A DNA stretch of 64,000 bases from Nonomuraea indica (GCF_002850745.1 NZ_KZ559473.1:124001-188000), one strand, 5' to 3'; counted from the first letter of the stretch, positions 16,727-28,623 are shown. The notes: a model not told the origin generated them from the sequence alone. Made by a program: numbers and translations.

Positions 16727-18100
16727 TCACAGGTCGTCGCGGCGGAAGGCGGCGAGCGGGATGCGGATCCAGGCCGGGCGGTTGCGGGCCTCGTAGACGA
16801 CCTCGTACACCGCCTTGGACAGCTCGAACGCGCGCAGCAGGGCGGCGTCGCCCGCCGAGATCCTGCCGCCGCCCTCCACGTACCCGGCGAGGAACGCGGC
16901 GCGGTTGCGGGTCGCCCACTCCTCGGCGCGGTCCTCCAGGGAGGCCGCTTCGGGTTGGTCGGCCAGCAGGTGGCGGGCGGCGTAGTCGAACGAGCGCAGC
17001 ATTCCCGCCACGTCGCGCAGCGGCGACGACAGGGCGCGGCGTTCGGCCAGCGGCTGGCCCGGCTCGCCCTCGAAGTCGAGCACCACCCAGTCGCCGGTCG
17101 TGCGCATCACCTGGCCGAGGTGGTAGTCGCCGTGCACCCGCTGCACGGGCACCTCTCCGGCCAGTTCCTCCACCCGGTGGTAGGCGGCCTCCATGGCGCC
17201 GACGTGCTCGCGCAGCTCGGGCACCTCGGCCACGGCCCCGTCCAGCTTGCGCCGGAACCCCTCCGCCATCCGCTTGACGTCGTGCGCCTCGACGACGTCG
17301 GTGGGGAAGGCGGCGGCCAGTTCCCGGTGCACGCGGGCGGTGGCGGCGCCGAGGCGGTGCGCCTCGGCGGCGAAGTCGCCGCCGGCGTCGCCCGCCGCGA
17401 TGCCGGGCATCTGGTTGTAGAAGTCGCGGACGCTGGTCAGCGCGAGGTCCCAGCCGTCGGTGGAGTTGGACAGGAACTCCTGCATGATCGCCAGCGTGGT
17501 GGGCGTGCCGTCGAGGTCGGCTTCCATCCACCCGTACGGCTGGGCGATGTGCGGCGCGCCCCGCTCGGCCAGCGCGGTGACGATCTCCAGCTCGGGGTTG
17601 ATCCCGGGGATGAGCCGGCGGAACAGCTTGCAGATGTAGGCGTCGCCGTACACGAGGGAGGTGTTGGACTGCTCGGCGCCCAGCACCATGCTGCGCGGCG
17701 AGGTGTCGATGGACACGCCGGGCAGGTGCCGGAAGCGCACCTCGCCCCAGCCGCAGTCCTCGGCCATGCAGTCGAGCAGCCGGCCCGTCAGCTCCGGGTC
17801 GTGGACGGCGTCGTAGACGTCCCACTCCGAGCGTGACGGGCCGCCGTCGAAGGCGTACGGGCCGTGCGGGCCGATCAGGGCGTGCTTCAGCTGCTCGGGC
17901 AGCTCGCCGCGCATGCCCAGCAGGAGCTGGTAGCGGTCGAGGGAGCCGCCCTGCCGCACCGACACGACGAGGTGGCGCAGGCCCGGGTCGCCGGCGTCGA
18001 GGGTGACGTCCGACTCGATCGACAGGGCGTCGATCGGGCGCCCCTTGCCGCCGAACCAACGCTGGCGGGCGATCCATGCGGCAAGGAGCTCGTCGAGCAC
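16727..18100 (-). CDS. mak: Maltokinase
   Basis: 457 residues with the maltokinase/aminoglycoside phosphotransferase-like fold: the opening ARQRWFGGKGRP is characteristic of Pep2/Mak, the catalytic loop reads VQRVHGDYHLGQVM, and the metal motif VVLDFEGEPGQP follows. It uses ATP to phosphorylate maltose (made by TreS) to maltose 1-phosphate, the GlgE donor. GTG start at 18100 lies 3 nt after the treS stop, and its GGAGGAG ribosome site is inside the treS 3' end, so the two are translationally coupled. Confidence 0.95.
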   Translation of the reverse strand: MLDELLAAWIARQRWFGGKGRPIDALSIESDVTLDAGDPGLRHLVVSVRQGGSLDRYQLLLGMRGELPEQLKHALIGPHGPYAFDGGPSRSEWDVYDAVHDPELTGRLLDCMAEDCGWGEVRFRHLPGVSIDTSPRSMVLGAEQSNTSLVYGDAYICKLFRRLIPGINPELEIVTALAERGAPHIAQPYGWMEADLDGTPTTLAIMQEFLSNSTDGWDLALTSVRDFYNQMPGIAAGDAGGDFAAEAHRLGAATARVHRELAAAFPTDVVEAHDVKRMAEGFRRKLDGAVAEVPELREHVGAMEAAYHRVEELAGEVPVQRVHGDYHLGQVMRTTGDWVVLDFEGEPGQPLAERRALSSPLRDVAGMLRSFDYAARHLLADQPEAASLEDRAEEWATRNRAAFLAGYVEGGGRISAGDAALLRAFELSKAVYEVVYEARNRPAWIRIPLAAFRRDDL

Positions 18101-18103
18101 GTC

Positions 18104-19804
<1,701 letters not shown>

Positions 19805-19875
19805 GAGCCCTCCTTGGTCCGGCTCATGAGGGAGGCGCTAACACACACGTCGAAGACTCCCCGCTGAATTCTGAT

Positions 19876-22023
19876 CTACCGTGGCGCGGCTCGGACGGTG
19901 AAGATGTGGGCAGGCTGGATATGGGGATCGAGGCGCACATAATTGCTCTGACGCCAACGATACGACTCCCCGGACAGTTCGTCGTCCACCACGAACTCCG
20001 CGTTCCAGTCGAGTCCGAGGGCCGGCATGTCGAGGTCGACCATGGCCTCGTGGGTGTGGTGCGGGTCGAGGTTGATGACCGCCAGGACCACGTCGCCCAT
20101 GGCGTGCCGTCGTGTGGCCGTGTCGTAGGCGCCCGGGAGCCGCTTGGAGACGCAGACCATGTCCGGTTGGTCCACCCGGTGGAACCGTAGGTTACGCAAT
20201 TCCTGCAGAGCCGGATGGGCTCTTCGGAACAAATTCAGCTGGGTGATGAACGGCGCGAGGCTGCGCCCTTCCCGCTCTGCTGATTCCCAATCACGCGGCC
20301 TGTACTGATATTTCTCACTATCGAGGTATTCCTCGCTTCCCGGGCGAACCGGGATATTTTCTCCGAGTTCGTAACCGGAATACACGCCCCACGTCGGCGA
20401 CGCGATCGCGGCGAGCACGGCCCTGATCTTGAACGCCGGTATCCCGCCGTGCTGGAGATACTCGTGCAGGATGTCGGGCGTGTTGACGAACAGGTTGGGC
20501 CGCAGGAAGTGCGACGTCTCGTGGGCCAGCTCCGACAGGTAGCTCTCCACGTCGGACTTGGAGTTCTTCCACGTGTAGTACGTGTAGGACTGGTGATAGC
20601 CGATCTTGGCCAGCGTCTGCAGCATCGCCGGCCGGGTGAACGCCTCCGCCAGGAAGATCACGTCCGGGTCGGTGGCGTGGATGTCGGCCAGCATCCGCTC
20701 CCAGAAGGCCACCGGCTTGGTGTGCGGGTTGTCCACCCGGAAGATCCGCACCCCGTGGTCCATCCAGTGCCGGATGACCCGCTTGACCTCGGCGTAGAGG
20801 CCCTCCGGGTCCCGGTCGAAGTTGAGCGGGTAGATGTCCTGGTACTTCTTCGGCGGGTTCTCGGCGTAGGCGATCGAGCCGTCGGCCCGGATCGTGAACC
20901 ACTCCGGGTGCTCCCTGACCCACGGATGGTCGGGGGAGCACTGCAACGCCAGGTCCAGCGCGACCTCCATGCCCAGCTCGCGGGCGCGACCGACGAACGC
21001 GTCGAAGTCGTCGATCGTGCCCAGATCGGGGTGGATCGCGTCGTGCCCGCCGTCCTCCGAGCCGATCGCCCACGGCGAGCCGGGGTCGTCGGCCTCCGGG
21101 CTGAGCGTGTTGTTGCGCCCTTTGCGGAAGGTGTGCCCGATCGGGTGGATCGGCGGCAGGTAGACGACGTCGAAGCCCATCCTGGCCACGGCGGGCAACC
21201 GCCTGGCCGCGGTCTGGAAGGTGCCCGACTTCGACACGCCGGCCCCGTCGACGACCGCCCCCTCCGACCGGGGGAAGAACTCGTACCACGAGCCGTACAG
21301 GGCGCGGCGCCGGCTGACCCGGATCTTCCGCGGCCGTGACCTGGTCACCAGGTCACGCAGCGGATGGGCCGCCAGCAACGCCGCGGTCTCGGGCAGCTGC
21401 ACCACCGACAGCCGGGCCCGCGGGTCCCGGTCGCCGTCACGCAGCGTCGCCGCGACGGCCAGCAGCGCCGCCCGGTGCCCGCAGGCGCTCTCGGCGGAGC
21501 CGTCCTCCGGCTTGCCGGCCTGCCTGCCGACAGGCTTGGCGGCCTGCTTGGCGGATCGCGGCTGCGCGGGGATGTGTCCGTTCCTGGCCTGCGGCGTGGT
21601 GTGGCCGCCGGCCGCCGGGCAGTCGGCCTGCCGTACGGCGCGGGCGGCGCGCTCGAACAGCCGCGCGCCCTCCTCGCACATCATGTCGACGTCCATGCCG
21701 CGCGGGATCTTGATCTCGGCGTCGTGCAGCCACGTCGCGATCGGGTCGCTCCACGCCTCCACCCGGAAGAGCCAGTCGCCCTCGGCGGGCAGGCATACCT
21801 CGACCGCCCAGCGGTCGGTGCCGGGCGCGAGCTCACGCATCGGTTTCAGGCGACCACGCTGCCCGTCGGGCGCGGTGAGCACCACGCCCGCGGCCACGGC
21901 GTCGTGACCTTCTCGGAACACCGTCGCGGAGACCTCGAAGGTCTCGCCGGCGACGGCCTTGGCGGGCCACTGCCCGCAGTCGACGACAGGGTGGATGTCC
22001 GTGATGGGAATTCTTCCGATCAT
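19876..22023 (-). CDS. glgE: Alpha-1,4-glucan:maltose-1-phosphate maltosyltransferase
   Basis: 715 residues. The N-terminal beta domain (~1-110), helical domain S, and GH13 barrel follow the GlgE plan, with nucleophile Asp431 (VRIFRVDNPHTKP) and acid Glu460 (VIFLAEAFTRP). It extends alpha-1,4-glucan chains by maltosyl units from maltose 1-phosphate. It is somewhat longer than usual because of a low-complexity Ala/Lys/Gln/Pro stretch at about residues 140-178 inside domain S. First gene of the glgE-treS-mak run, divergent from glgP; ATG 22023 is the start. Confidence 0.95.
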   Translation of the reverse strand: MIGRIPITDIHPVVDCGQWPAKAVAGETFEVSATVFREGHDAVAAGVVLTAPDGQRGRLKPMRELAPGTDRWAVEVCLPAEGDWLFRVEAWSDPIATWLHDAEIKIPRGMDVDMMCEEGARLFERAARAVRQADCPAAGGHTTPQARNGHIPAQPRSAKQAAKPVGRQAGKPEDGSAESACGHRAALLAVAATLRDGDRDPRARLSVVQLPETAALLAAHPLRDLVTRSRPRKIRVSRRRALYGSWYEFFPRSEGAVVDGAGVSKSGTFQTAARRLPAVARMGFDVVYLPPIHPIGHTFRKGRNNTLSPEADDPGSPWAIGSEDGGHDAIHPDLGTIDDFDAFVGRARELGMEVALDLALQCSPDHPWVREHPEWFTIRADGSIAYAENPPKKYQDIYPLNFDRDPEGLYAEVKRVIRHWMDHGVRIFRVDNPHTKPVAFWERMLADIHATDPDVIFLAEAFTRPAMLQTLAKIGYHQSYTYYTWKNSKSDVESYLSELAHETSHFLRPNLFVNTPDILHEYLQHGGIPAFKIRAVLAAIASPTWGVYSGYELGENIPVRPGSEEYLDSEKYQYRPRDWESAEREGRSLAPFITQLNLFRRAHPALQELRNLRFHRVDQPDMVCVSKRLPGAYDTATRRHAMGDVVLAVINLDPHHTHEAMVDLDMPALGLDWNAEFVVDDELSGESYRWRQSNYVRLDPHIQPAHIFTVRAAPR

Positions 22024-22224
22024 CGCATCTCAAGGTTGCGACGGCACGCTCGGTGCCGCCGGAGGCTTCCGTGGCAAGAACGATCCTTGCATGTAAATTG
22101 TGGGCAGCAGTGGATAGACCTCCCGTGTCCCCGGGAGAACTGACAATGGTGGAAGTTGCCCCAATAGTCTCTCTTCATGCTTCTTCCCGGAAGGGGTTTG
22201 AAAGCCGCTGCTGAGGGTGAGGGT

Positions 22225-22252
22225 CTGACAGGTCCCTCCTAGCCCGTAGGGT
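22225..22252 (+). promoter_or_regulatory. Putative glgP promoter, leaderless
   Basis: CTGACA (22225-22230) and TAGGGT (22247-22252) with a 16-bp spacer resemble a housekeeping promoter. The GTG start at 22261 would then be at or within 2-3 nt of the transcript start, and no ribosome site precedes it, so translation may be leaderless. Confidence 0.5.
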
Positions 22253-22260
22253 GCACGAAC

Positions 22261-24843
22261 GTGAGAGCTATCCGCCGGTTTACCGTACGCACCGTCTTGC
22301 CCCGGGAGCTGAACGCACTCGGCGAGCTGGTTCACAACCTGCGCTGGTCCTGGCATCCCGAGACCACAGACCTCTTCGCCGAGGTCGATCCCCACCTGTG
22401 GCAACAGGTGGGGCACGACCCGGTGGCGCTGCTCGGCGCCGTCGACCCGGCCAGGCTGGGCGAGCTGGCCGTCGACCGGCGCTTCCTGCGCCGCCTCGCC
22501 GACGCGGCCGACGACCTGCGCGAGTACATGACCGCGCCCAAGTGGTACCAGACCCTCCCGGACGCCGCCCGGGCCATCGCCTACTTCTCCCCCGAGTACG
22601 GGATCGCCGCCCCGCTGCCGCAGTACTCCGGCGGCCTCGGCATCCTGGCCGGCGACCATCTCAAGGCCGCCAGTGACCTCGGCGTGCCGATCCTCGCGGT
22701 CGGCCTGCTCTACCGCCACGGCTACTTCACCCAGTCGCTCTCCCCGGAGGGCTGGCAGCTGGAGCACTACCCGTCGCTCGACGCGGGCGGGCTGCCGCTG
22801 GCGCTGCTGAAGGAGCAGGACGGCACCCCGGTCAACATCCGGGTCGGCCTGCCCGAGGGCCGCGCGCTGCACGCGCACATCTGGGTGGCTCAGGTGGGCC
22901 GGGTGCCGCTGCTGCTGCTCGACTCCGACGTGGCCGACAACGACACCGCCGCCCGCGACGTCACCGACCGCCTCTACGGCGGCGGCACCGACCACCGCCT
23001 GATGCAGGAGCTGCTGCTGGGCGTCGGCGGCGTGCGGGCCATCCGCGCCTACTGCCGCATCACCGGTCATCCCGAGCCGGAGGTGTTCCACACCAACGAG
23101 GGCCACGCCGGCTTCCTCGGCCTCGAACGCATCCGCGAGCTGACCGAGGCCCGCCTGTCGTTCGACGAGGCGCTCGAGGCCGTCCGGGCCGGCACCGTCT
23201 TCACCACGCACACGCCCGTGCCCGCCGGCATCGACCGTTTCCCCAAGGACATGATCGAGCGCCACTTCGGGGGCGACAACGCCTGGCCGACCGTGGAGGT
23301 CGAGCGCATTCTCGCGCTCGGCGCCGAGGAGGATCCGGGCCGGTTCAACATGGCGATCATGGGCATGCGGCTCGCCCAGCGCGTCAACGGCGTGTCGGAG
23401 CTGCACGGCCAGGTCAGCCGGGAGATGTTCAAGAGCCTGTGGCCCGGCTTCGACCTCGACGAGGTGCCGATCGGCTCCATCACCAACGGCGTGCACGCCC
23501 CCACCTGGGTCGGCCGCGAGCTGATGGAGCTGGCCGGACGGGAGCTGCCGTCCGTGATCGAGCGGGGACGCGGCTGGGACGGCGTGCAGAAGATCTCCGA
23601 CGACGAGATCTGGGAGATCAGGGGCATCCTGCGGCGCCGCCTCGTCGAGGACGCCCGGGTCAGGCTGCGCCGGTCCTGGCGCGACCGCGGCGCCTCCGAC
23701 GCCGAGCTCGGCTGGATCGACGAGGCCCTCGACCCCGAGGTGCTGACCATCGGCTTCGCCCGGCGGGTGCCCTCCTACAAGCGGCTCACGCTCATGCTGC
23801 GCGACCCGGACCGGCTCCGCAGCCTGCTGCTCGACCCGGTCAAGCCGGTCCAGATCGTCATCGCGGGCAAGGCGCACCCGGCCGACGAGGGCGGCAAGAA
23901 GCTGATCCAGCAGATCGTGAAGTTCGCCGACCAGGCCGACGTGCGGCACCGCATCGTCTTCCTGCCCGACTACGACATGGCGCTCGGCCGGCTGATGACG
24001 CAGGGCTGCGACGTCTGGCTGAACAACCCGCTGCGACCGCTGGAGGCGTCCGGCACCTCGGGCATGAAGTCGGCGCTGAACGGCGGGCTCAACCTGTCGA
24101 TCCGCGACGGCTGGTGGGACGAGTGGTACGACGGCACCAACGGCTGGGCCATCCCCACGGCCGACGGCGTGCTCGACACCGACCGGCGCGACGAGCTCGA
24201 GGCCGGGGCGCTCTACGACCTGATCGAGCACGAGGTGTCCGACCGCTTCTACGACCGGGCCGGCGACGGGCTGCCGCGCCGCTGGCTGGAGATGGTCAAG
24301 CACACGCTGGTGTCGCTCGGCCCCAAGGTGCTGGCCGGCCGGATGCTGCGCGACTACGTGGTCGACCTCTACACGCCGGCCGCGCGGGCCGCCCGCGCCC
24401 TGTCGGCCGACTCCCACGCCGGGGCGAGGGCGTTCGCGGCCTGGCGGCTGCGGGTGGCCAAGGCGTGGCCCGGGGTGCGGGTGGAGCACGTCGAGGGCTC
24501 CGGCGTCGGCGACACCCCCGAGGTGGGCGCCGCGCTCGAACTGCGCGCCACCATCGCGCTCGGCGACCTCACGCCCGACGACGTGCTGGTCCAGGCCGCC
24601 TACGGCCGGGTCGGGCCGCACGACGAGCTGGAGCACCCGGCCTACCTCACGCTGACGCCCGCCGACGTGGACGACGACGGGCGCGCCCACTACACCGGCG
24701 TGGTGCCGCTCGACCGGACCGGACCGTTCGGCTACACCGTGCGCGTGGTGCCGCACCACCCGCTCGCCGCCTCGCCGGCCGAGCTGGGGCTGATCACCGT
24801 TCCCGAGGAGCCGGTCGGGATGACCAACGGCACGCTGCGCTGA
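22261..24843 (+). CDS. glgP: Alpha-glucan phosphorylase (GT35)
   Basis: 860 residues of the actinobacterial/archaeal-type glucan phosphorylase, with an N-terminal domain of unknown role (~1-110), the YFSPEYGIAAPLPQYSGGLG segment, and the PLP site EASGTSGMK with Lys603. It releases glucose 1-phosphate from alpha-1,4-glucan using phosphate. Divergent from glgE, it completes a make-and-break set with glgE, glgB, treS and mak. The C-terminal ~150 residues form a beta-rich extension typical of this subgroup. GTG start; translation appears leaderless. Confidence 0.94.
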   Translation: MRAIRRFTVRTVLPRELNALGELVHNLRWSWHPETTDLFAEVDPHLWQQVGHDPVALLGAVDPARLGELAVDRRFLRRLADAADDLREYMTAPKWYQTLPDAARAIAYFSPEYGIAAPLPQYSGGLGILAGDHLKAASDLGVPILAVGLLYRHGYFTQSLSPEGWQLEHYPSLDAGGLPLALLKEQDGTPVNIRVGLPEGRALHAHIWVAQVGRVPLLLLDSDVADNDTAARDVTDRLYGGGTDHRLMQELLLGVGGVRAIRAYCRITGHPEPEVFHTNEGHAGFLGLERIRELTEARLSFDEALEAVRAGTVFTTHTPVPAGIDRFPKDMIERHFGGDNAWPTVEVERILALGAEEDPGRFNMAIMGMRLAQRVNGVSELHGQVSREMFKSLWPGFDLDEVPIGSITNGVHAPTWVGRELMELAGRELPSVIERGRGWDGVQKISDDEIWEIRGILRRRLVEDARVRLRRSWRDRGASDAELGWIDEALDPEVLTIGFARRVPSYKRLTLMLRDPDRLRSLLLDPVKPVQIVIAGKAHPADEGGKKLIQQIVKFADQADVRHRIVFLPDYDMALGRLMTQGCDVWLNNPLRPLEASGTSGMKSALNGGLNLSIRDGWWDEWYDGTNGWAIPTADGVLDTDRRDELEAGALYDLIEHEVSDRFYDRAGDGLPRRWLEMVKHTLVSLGPKVLAGRMLRDYVVDLYTPAARAARALSADSHAGARAFAAWRLRVAKAWPGVRVEHVEGSGVGDTPEVGAALELRATIALGDLTPDDVLVQAAYGRVGPHDELEHPAYLTLTPADVDDDGRAHYTGVVPLDRTGPFGYTVRVVPHHPLAASPAELGLITVPEEPVGMTNGTLR

Positions 24844-24913
24844 GCCGGCGCGGGCCGGGGGCGCCGCCCTCGGCCCGCGCCCGGGCGCTTGACGGACCGG
24901 CATAATCGGGTCT

Positions 24914-25810
24914 GTGGACGACAGCGGGAACTCTTTGCGAGCCGACACCCTGGTGGCCACGGTCCGGGGTGTGCTGCCGTCGCTGACGCCGGCGGCCCAG
25001 ACCGTCGCCCGCCTCATCCTGGAGGACCCGGCGACGGTGGCGCGCAGCACCATCACCGAGCTGTCGGCCGCCTCCGGCACCAGCGAGGCCACGATCGTGC
25101 GCACGGCCAGGCTGCTCGGCTTCGCCGGCTACCCGCAGTTGCGGCTGGCCCTGGCCGCCGCGGCGGCGCAGCCCGACCGCCTGGTGCCCGGCGACCTCGC
25201 CCCCGACGACCCGCTGTCGGAGGTGATCCTCAAGGTGGCGCGGGCCGAGTCCGAGGCGATCAACGACACGGTCGCCCAGCTCACCTCCGAACGGCTCGGC
25301 CTGGTGGTGGCCGCCGTCACCGCGGCGCGGCGGGTCGACGCCTACGGGGTGGGCGCCTCCGGCCTGGTGGCCGGCGACCTCGCCCAGAAACTGCTGCGCA
25401 TCGGGCTGTCCAGCCACGCCTTCCAGGACGCGCACCTGGCGCTGACCAGCGCCGTCCTGCTCCGGCCCGGCGACGTCGCGGTCGGCATCAGCACGTCGGG
25501 CGAGACGCCCGACGTGCTGGAGCCGCTGGCGAGGGCCAAGGAGGCGGGCGCGACGACCGTCGCGATCACCAACAACCCCCGCTCCACCATCGCGGGGCTG
25601 GCCGAGCACGTGCTGATCTCGGCCGGGCGCGAGACGGAGTTCCGCCCCGGCGCCCTGGCCAGCCGCATCAGCCAGCTCCTGGTGGTCGACTGCCTGTTCG
25701 TCGGCGTCGCCCAGCGCACCTTCGACACCTCGCAGGAGGCGCTGCAGAGCACCAGGCGCGCCGTCGAGGACTACACCCGGCGGACGCCGCACGCTAGCCG
25801 GAGAAGCTGA
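24914..25810 (+). CDS. MurR/RpiR family transcriptional regulator
   Basis: 298 residues: an N-terminal RpiR-type helix-turn-helix (~15-90; STITELSAASGTSEATIVR) followed by a SIS sugar-phosphate-binding domain (~125-260; GVGASGLVAGDLAQKL; GISTSGETPDVL). It probably senses a phosphosugar; a target may be the convergent cell-wall amidase or the glucan genes, but no operator is proven. A -10-like CATAAT (24901-24906) ends 7 nt before GTG 24914, so the mRNA may be leaderless. Its end overlaps the amidase gene by 17 bp. Confidence 0.92.
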   Translation: MDDSGNSLRADTLVATVRGVLPSLTPAAQTVARLILEDPATVARSTITELSAASGTSEATIVRTARLLGFAGYPQLRLALAAAAAQPDRLVPGDLAPDDPLSEVILKVARAESEAINDTVAQLTSERLGLVVAAVTAARRVDAYGVGASGLVAGDLAQKLLRIGLSSHAFQDAHLALTSAVLLRPGDVAVGISTSGETPDVLEPLARAKEAGATTVAITNNPRSTIAGLAEHVLISAGRETEFRPGALASRISQLLVVDCLFVGVAQRTFDTSQEALQSTRRAVEDYTRRTPHASRRS

Positions 25811-27710
25811 TCCGCACGTCGTCGGCCTTGACGAACATCACGCGGTGCCCGAACTGGATCCGCAGATACCTGGTCTGGCCCTTGACCACCCGGTGGTTCG
25901 CCGGGTCGAAGGTCACGGCACGGTAGTACTCCGCCGCGGCGGGCCCGGACAGGGTGTACTTCTCACCGGCCGAGAACGTGTACTGCAGCGGGGTGACCGC
26001 CTGGTACGGGATGTCCGCCGGGTAGGCCTCCTTCTCCGGGTACGCCCTGCCGTACACGGGGACCGTCGCCAGGCCCGGCCTGGGCGTCACCACCAGGCCC
26101 ATGGACGGCACGGCGGTCGGCGCCGCGGCCGGGTTGTGGAACCACGCCTTCTGGCCGAGGTACCAGATGGCCGTCCAGTCGCCCTGCCGGTCGGCCACGG
26201 CGAACCGCTGGCCGGTGGTGGCGCGGGCGCTGTGGTCGTACACGCTGTAGAGCGACTCGCCCGTGGGGTGCTTGCCGATGTCCTTGACCAGCGGCGCGTC
26301 GGCGCGCGGCTCGGTGCGCAGCCAGACCGTGGAGGCGGGCAGCGGCGGGCAGGCCCGCTCCGGGTTCTTGCGGTCGCACCCGTAGAAGTACGGCTTGTTG
26401 GTGGCGAAGTCCGGCTTGATCATGATCGAGCCGGACCGGGGGCCGCCGAGCTGGTGCAGCGGGGCGCCCATCAGCTCGAAGTAGCGGGCCCAGTCCCAGA
26501 ACGGGCCCGGGTCCTCGTGCATGCCCCTGACGGTGGTGGGCAGCGTGCCGGGCACGTTGTCGTGACCGATGATGTGCGCCCGGTCCAGCGGCACGCCGTG
26601 CCGGATCGCCAGGTAGCGGACCAGCCTGGCCGAGGAGCGGTACATCGCCTCGGTGTACCAGGTGCCGCCCTCGGCGAGGAAGCCCTCGTGCTCGATGCCG
26701 ACGGACTTGGCGTTGACGTACCAGTTGCCGGCGTGCCAGCCGACGTCCTTGGTCTTGATCTGCTGGGCGATGTGGCCGTCGCCGGAACGCACCGAGTAGT
26801 GCCAGCTGCCGGGCCACTTCGGGTCCTGGTTCAGCTTGACCGACGGGCCCCAGTAGCCCTCCATGTCGTGGATGACGATGTAGTCGACCTTCTGGCTCTG
26901 CGGGCGGTTCGCCAGGTCGTAGTGGCCGTAGTCGTCAGGCGGCAGCTCCTGGTAGGCCGCGGGGATCCACTCGCAGGAGATGGTCGGCGGACACTCGACG
27001 CCGTCGCGGCGCGCCGGGCGCAGGCCGAGCTTCTCCAGCCACTTCTCGATCCGCTCCAGGCCGGGCACGGGCCGCAGGGTGACCCGGTGGCCGTCGTCGG
27101 TGACCCGGTCGGCGCCGGCCTCGATCGTGGCGAACACCTCGTCGGCGAACACCTTGGCCGCCTGCGCCTCCTCGGCGCCTGAGTACTTGGCGACCGCCCC
27201 GTACCACTCGCCGGGGTCGTCGCTCAGCGGCGCGCCGAGCGACTTCTGGTGGTCGGCGAGCAGGGCGGCGCCGCCCCGGATGTTGGCGGCCGGGTCGGTC
27301 CGCAGCTTCTCGTGGGTCTCGCCGGTGAGCCGGGCCGCCGCCTCCATGGTGCGCAGCGAGGCGGGGATCTCGGCGGGGGCGGGCGGCTCGGCGTGGGGGT
27401 CGAGGGGCCTGCTCTCGTCGCCCCTGGCGTCCTCCTCGCCCTCGCCGTGGTGGTTCGACCCGGTGTAGGCGGCGGCGTCGGTGAGGTGCATGGGGCCGAA
27501 GCCGGCGTCGTTGCTCGGCTGTCCGGCGTGCGCGTCCCAGCGCGACTCCAGGTAGGAGACGCCGAGCAGGACGCTCTCGGGGACGCCGTACTCCTCGGCC
27601 GCGGCGGCGAACGCCCGCTGCCGGTCGGTCGGTTCCTGTGCGGCCCGCGCCGCTGTGACGTTGGCTAACGGAAGGAGGGCGACCGCGGTGATCGCCAACA
27701 CTCTGCGCAT
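25794..27710 (-). CDS. Secreted N-acetylmuramoyl-L-alanine amidase (Amidase_2) with N-terminal lysozyme-like region
   Basis: 638 residues. A Sec signal peptide (1-23, ARA-AQE) precedes a region (~30-195) with a muramidase-like pattern (YGVPESVLLGVSYLESRWDA; GFGPMHLTDAAAY), then the amidase domain (~275-410) with zinc ligand candidates His281 (YIVIHDMEG) and His398 (GMHEDPG), catalytic-type Glu340 (GIEHEG) and the HIIGHDNVPG segment with His383. The C-terminal ~220 residues contain beta-rich SH3-like stretches that could bind wall polymers. It should act on peptidoglycan outside the cell. ATG 27710 starts right at the signal peptide. Confidence 0.9.
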   Translation of the reverse strand: MRRVLAITAVALLPLANVTAARAAQEPTDRQRAFAAAAEEYGVPESVLLGVSYLESRWDAHAGQPSNDAGFGPMHLTDAAAYTGSNHHGEGEEDARGDESRPLDPHAEPPAPAEIPASLRTMEAAARLTGETHEKLRTDPAANIRGGAALLADHQKSLGAPLSDDPGEWYGAVAKYSGAEEAQAAKVFADEVFATIEAGADRVTDDGHRVTLRPVPGLERIEKWLEKLGLRPARRDGVECPPTISCEWIPAAYQELPPDDYGHYDLANRPQSQKVDYIVIHDMEGYWGPSVKLNQDPKWPGSWHYSVRSGDGHIAQQIKTKDVGWHAGNWYVNAKSVGIEHEGFLAEGGTWYTEAMYRSSARLVRYLAIRHGVPLDRAHIIGHDNVPGTLPTTVRGMHEDPGPFWDWARYFELMGAPLHQLGGPRSGSIMIKPDFATNKPYFYGCDRKNPERACPPLPASTVWLRTEPRADAPLVKDIGKHPTGESLYSVYDHSARATTGQRFAVADRQGDWTAIWYLGQKAWFHNPAAAPTAVPSMGLVVTPRPGLATVPVYGRAYPEKEAYPADIPYQAVTPLQYTFSAGEKYTLSGPAAAEYYRAVTFDPANHRVVKGQTRYLRIQFGHRVMFVKADDVRISFSG

Positions 27711-27849
27711 CTGGACGCTCCTGGGTACGGGGGGCGTTGGGGCAGTCCACAGCGTCTCAATATTTTCTTTCCCGAGCGATAGTCTGGAGAAGGATTTTTT
27801 CACCTCCTGGCCCGGAGGATGATCGGGACGCTCTTGTAGGGTTCCGGGC

Positions 27850-28623
27850 ATGGGTGAGTTCGTACGCGTAGAGGTGGCCGACCAGATCGCCACGATCAGG
27901 CTTGATCGTCCGAAGATGAACGCCCTCAACGGCCGGATGCAGCAGGAGATCGGCGAGGCGGCCCGCACGGTCGACGCCGACCCCGGCGTGCACGCCGTCG
28001 TCGTCTACGGCGGCGAGCGCGTCTTCGCGGCGGGCGTGGACATCAAGGAGATGGTCGCCATGTCCTACGCCGAGATGTCCCGCCACTCCGGCCCGCTCCA
28101 GGACTGCTTCACCGCCGTGGCCCGCATCGGCAAGCCCGTGATCGCCGCGGTCACCGGCTACGCGCTGGGCGGCGGGTGCGAGCTGGCCCTGTGCGCCGAC
28201 TTCCGCGTCGCGGGCGCGTCCGCCAAGCTCGGCCAGCCCGAGATCCAGCTCGGCCTCATCCCCGGCGCCGGCGGCACCCAGCGGCTGCCCCGCCTGGTCG
28301 GTCCGTCCCGCGCCAAGGACCTCATCTTCAGCGGCCGCCACGTCACGGCCGAGGAGGCCCTCGCCATCGGCCTGGTGGACCGGGTCGTGCCGGACGCCGA
28401 CGTCTACACCGCCGCCCTGGAGTGGGCCGCCACCTTCACCGGCGGCCCCGCCCTCGCCCTGCGCGCGGCCAAGCAGGCGGTGGACCACGGAATGGAGACC
28501 GACCTCGACACGGGGCTGGAGATCGAGCGGCTGCAGTTCGCCGGGATGTTCGCCACGGAGGACGCCCGGACCGGCATGACCGCCTTCGCCGAGAAGGCCA
28601 AGCCCACCTTCACCGGCCGCTGA
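27850..28623 (+). CDS. Enoyl-CoA hydratase/isomerase family protein
   Basis: 257 residues, full crotonase-fold length. The oxyanion-hole segments are visible (FAAGVDIKEMVAM; GYALGGGCELALCADF) and both usual acidic positions are present (GCELAL and GQPEIQLGLIPG), which fits hydration of trans-2-enoyl-CoA in fatty-acid oxidation. It stands alone between the amidase gene and a repeat region. A 58-bp internal stretch (27958-28015) recurs with one mismatch at 62461-62518. Confidence 0.92.
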   Translation: MGEFVRVEVADQIATIRLDRPKMNALNGRMQQEIGEAARTVDADPGVHAVVVYGGERVFAAGVDIKEMVAMSYAEMSRHSGPLQDCFTAVARIGKPVIAAVTGYALGGGCELALCADFRVAGASAKLGQPEIQLGLIPGAGGTQRLPRLVGPSRAKDLIFSGRHVTAEEALAIGLVDRVVPDADVYTAALEWAATFTGGPALALRAAKQAVDHGMETDLDTGLEIERLQFAGMFATEDARTGMTAFAEKAKPTFTGR

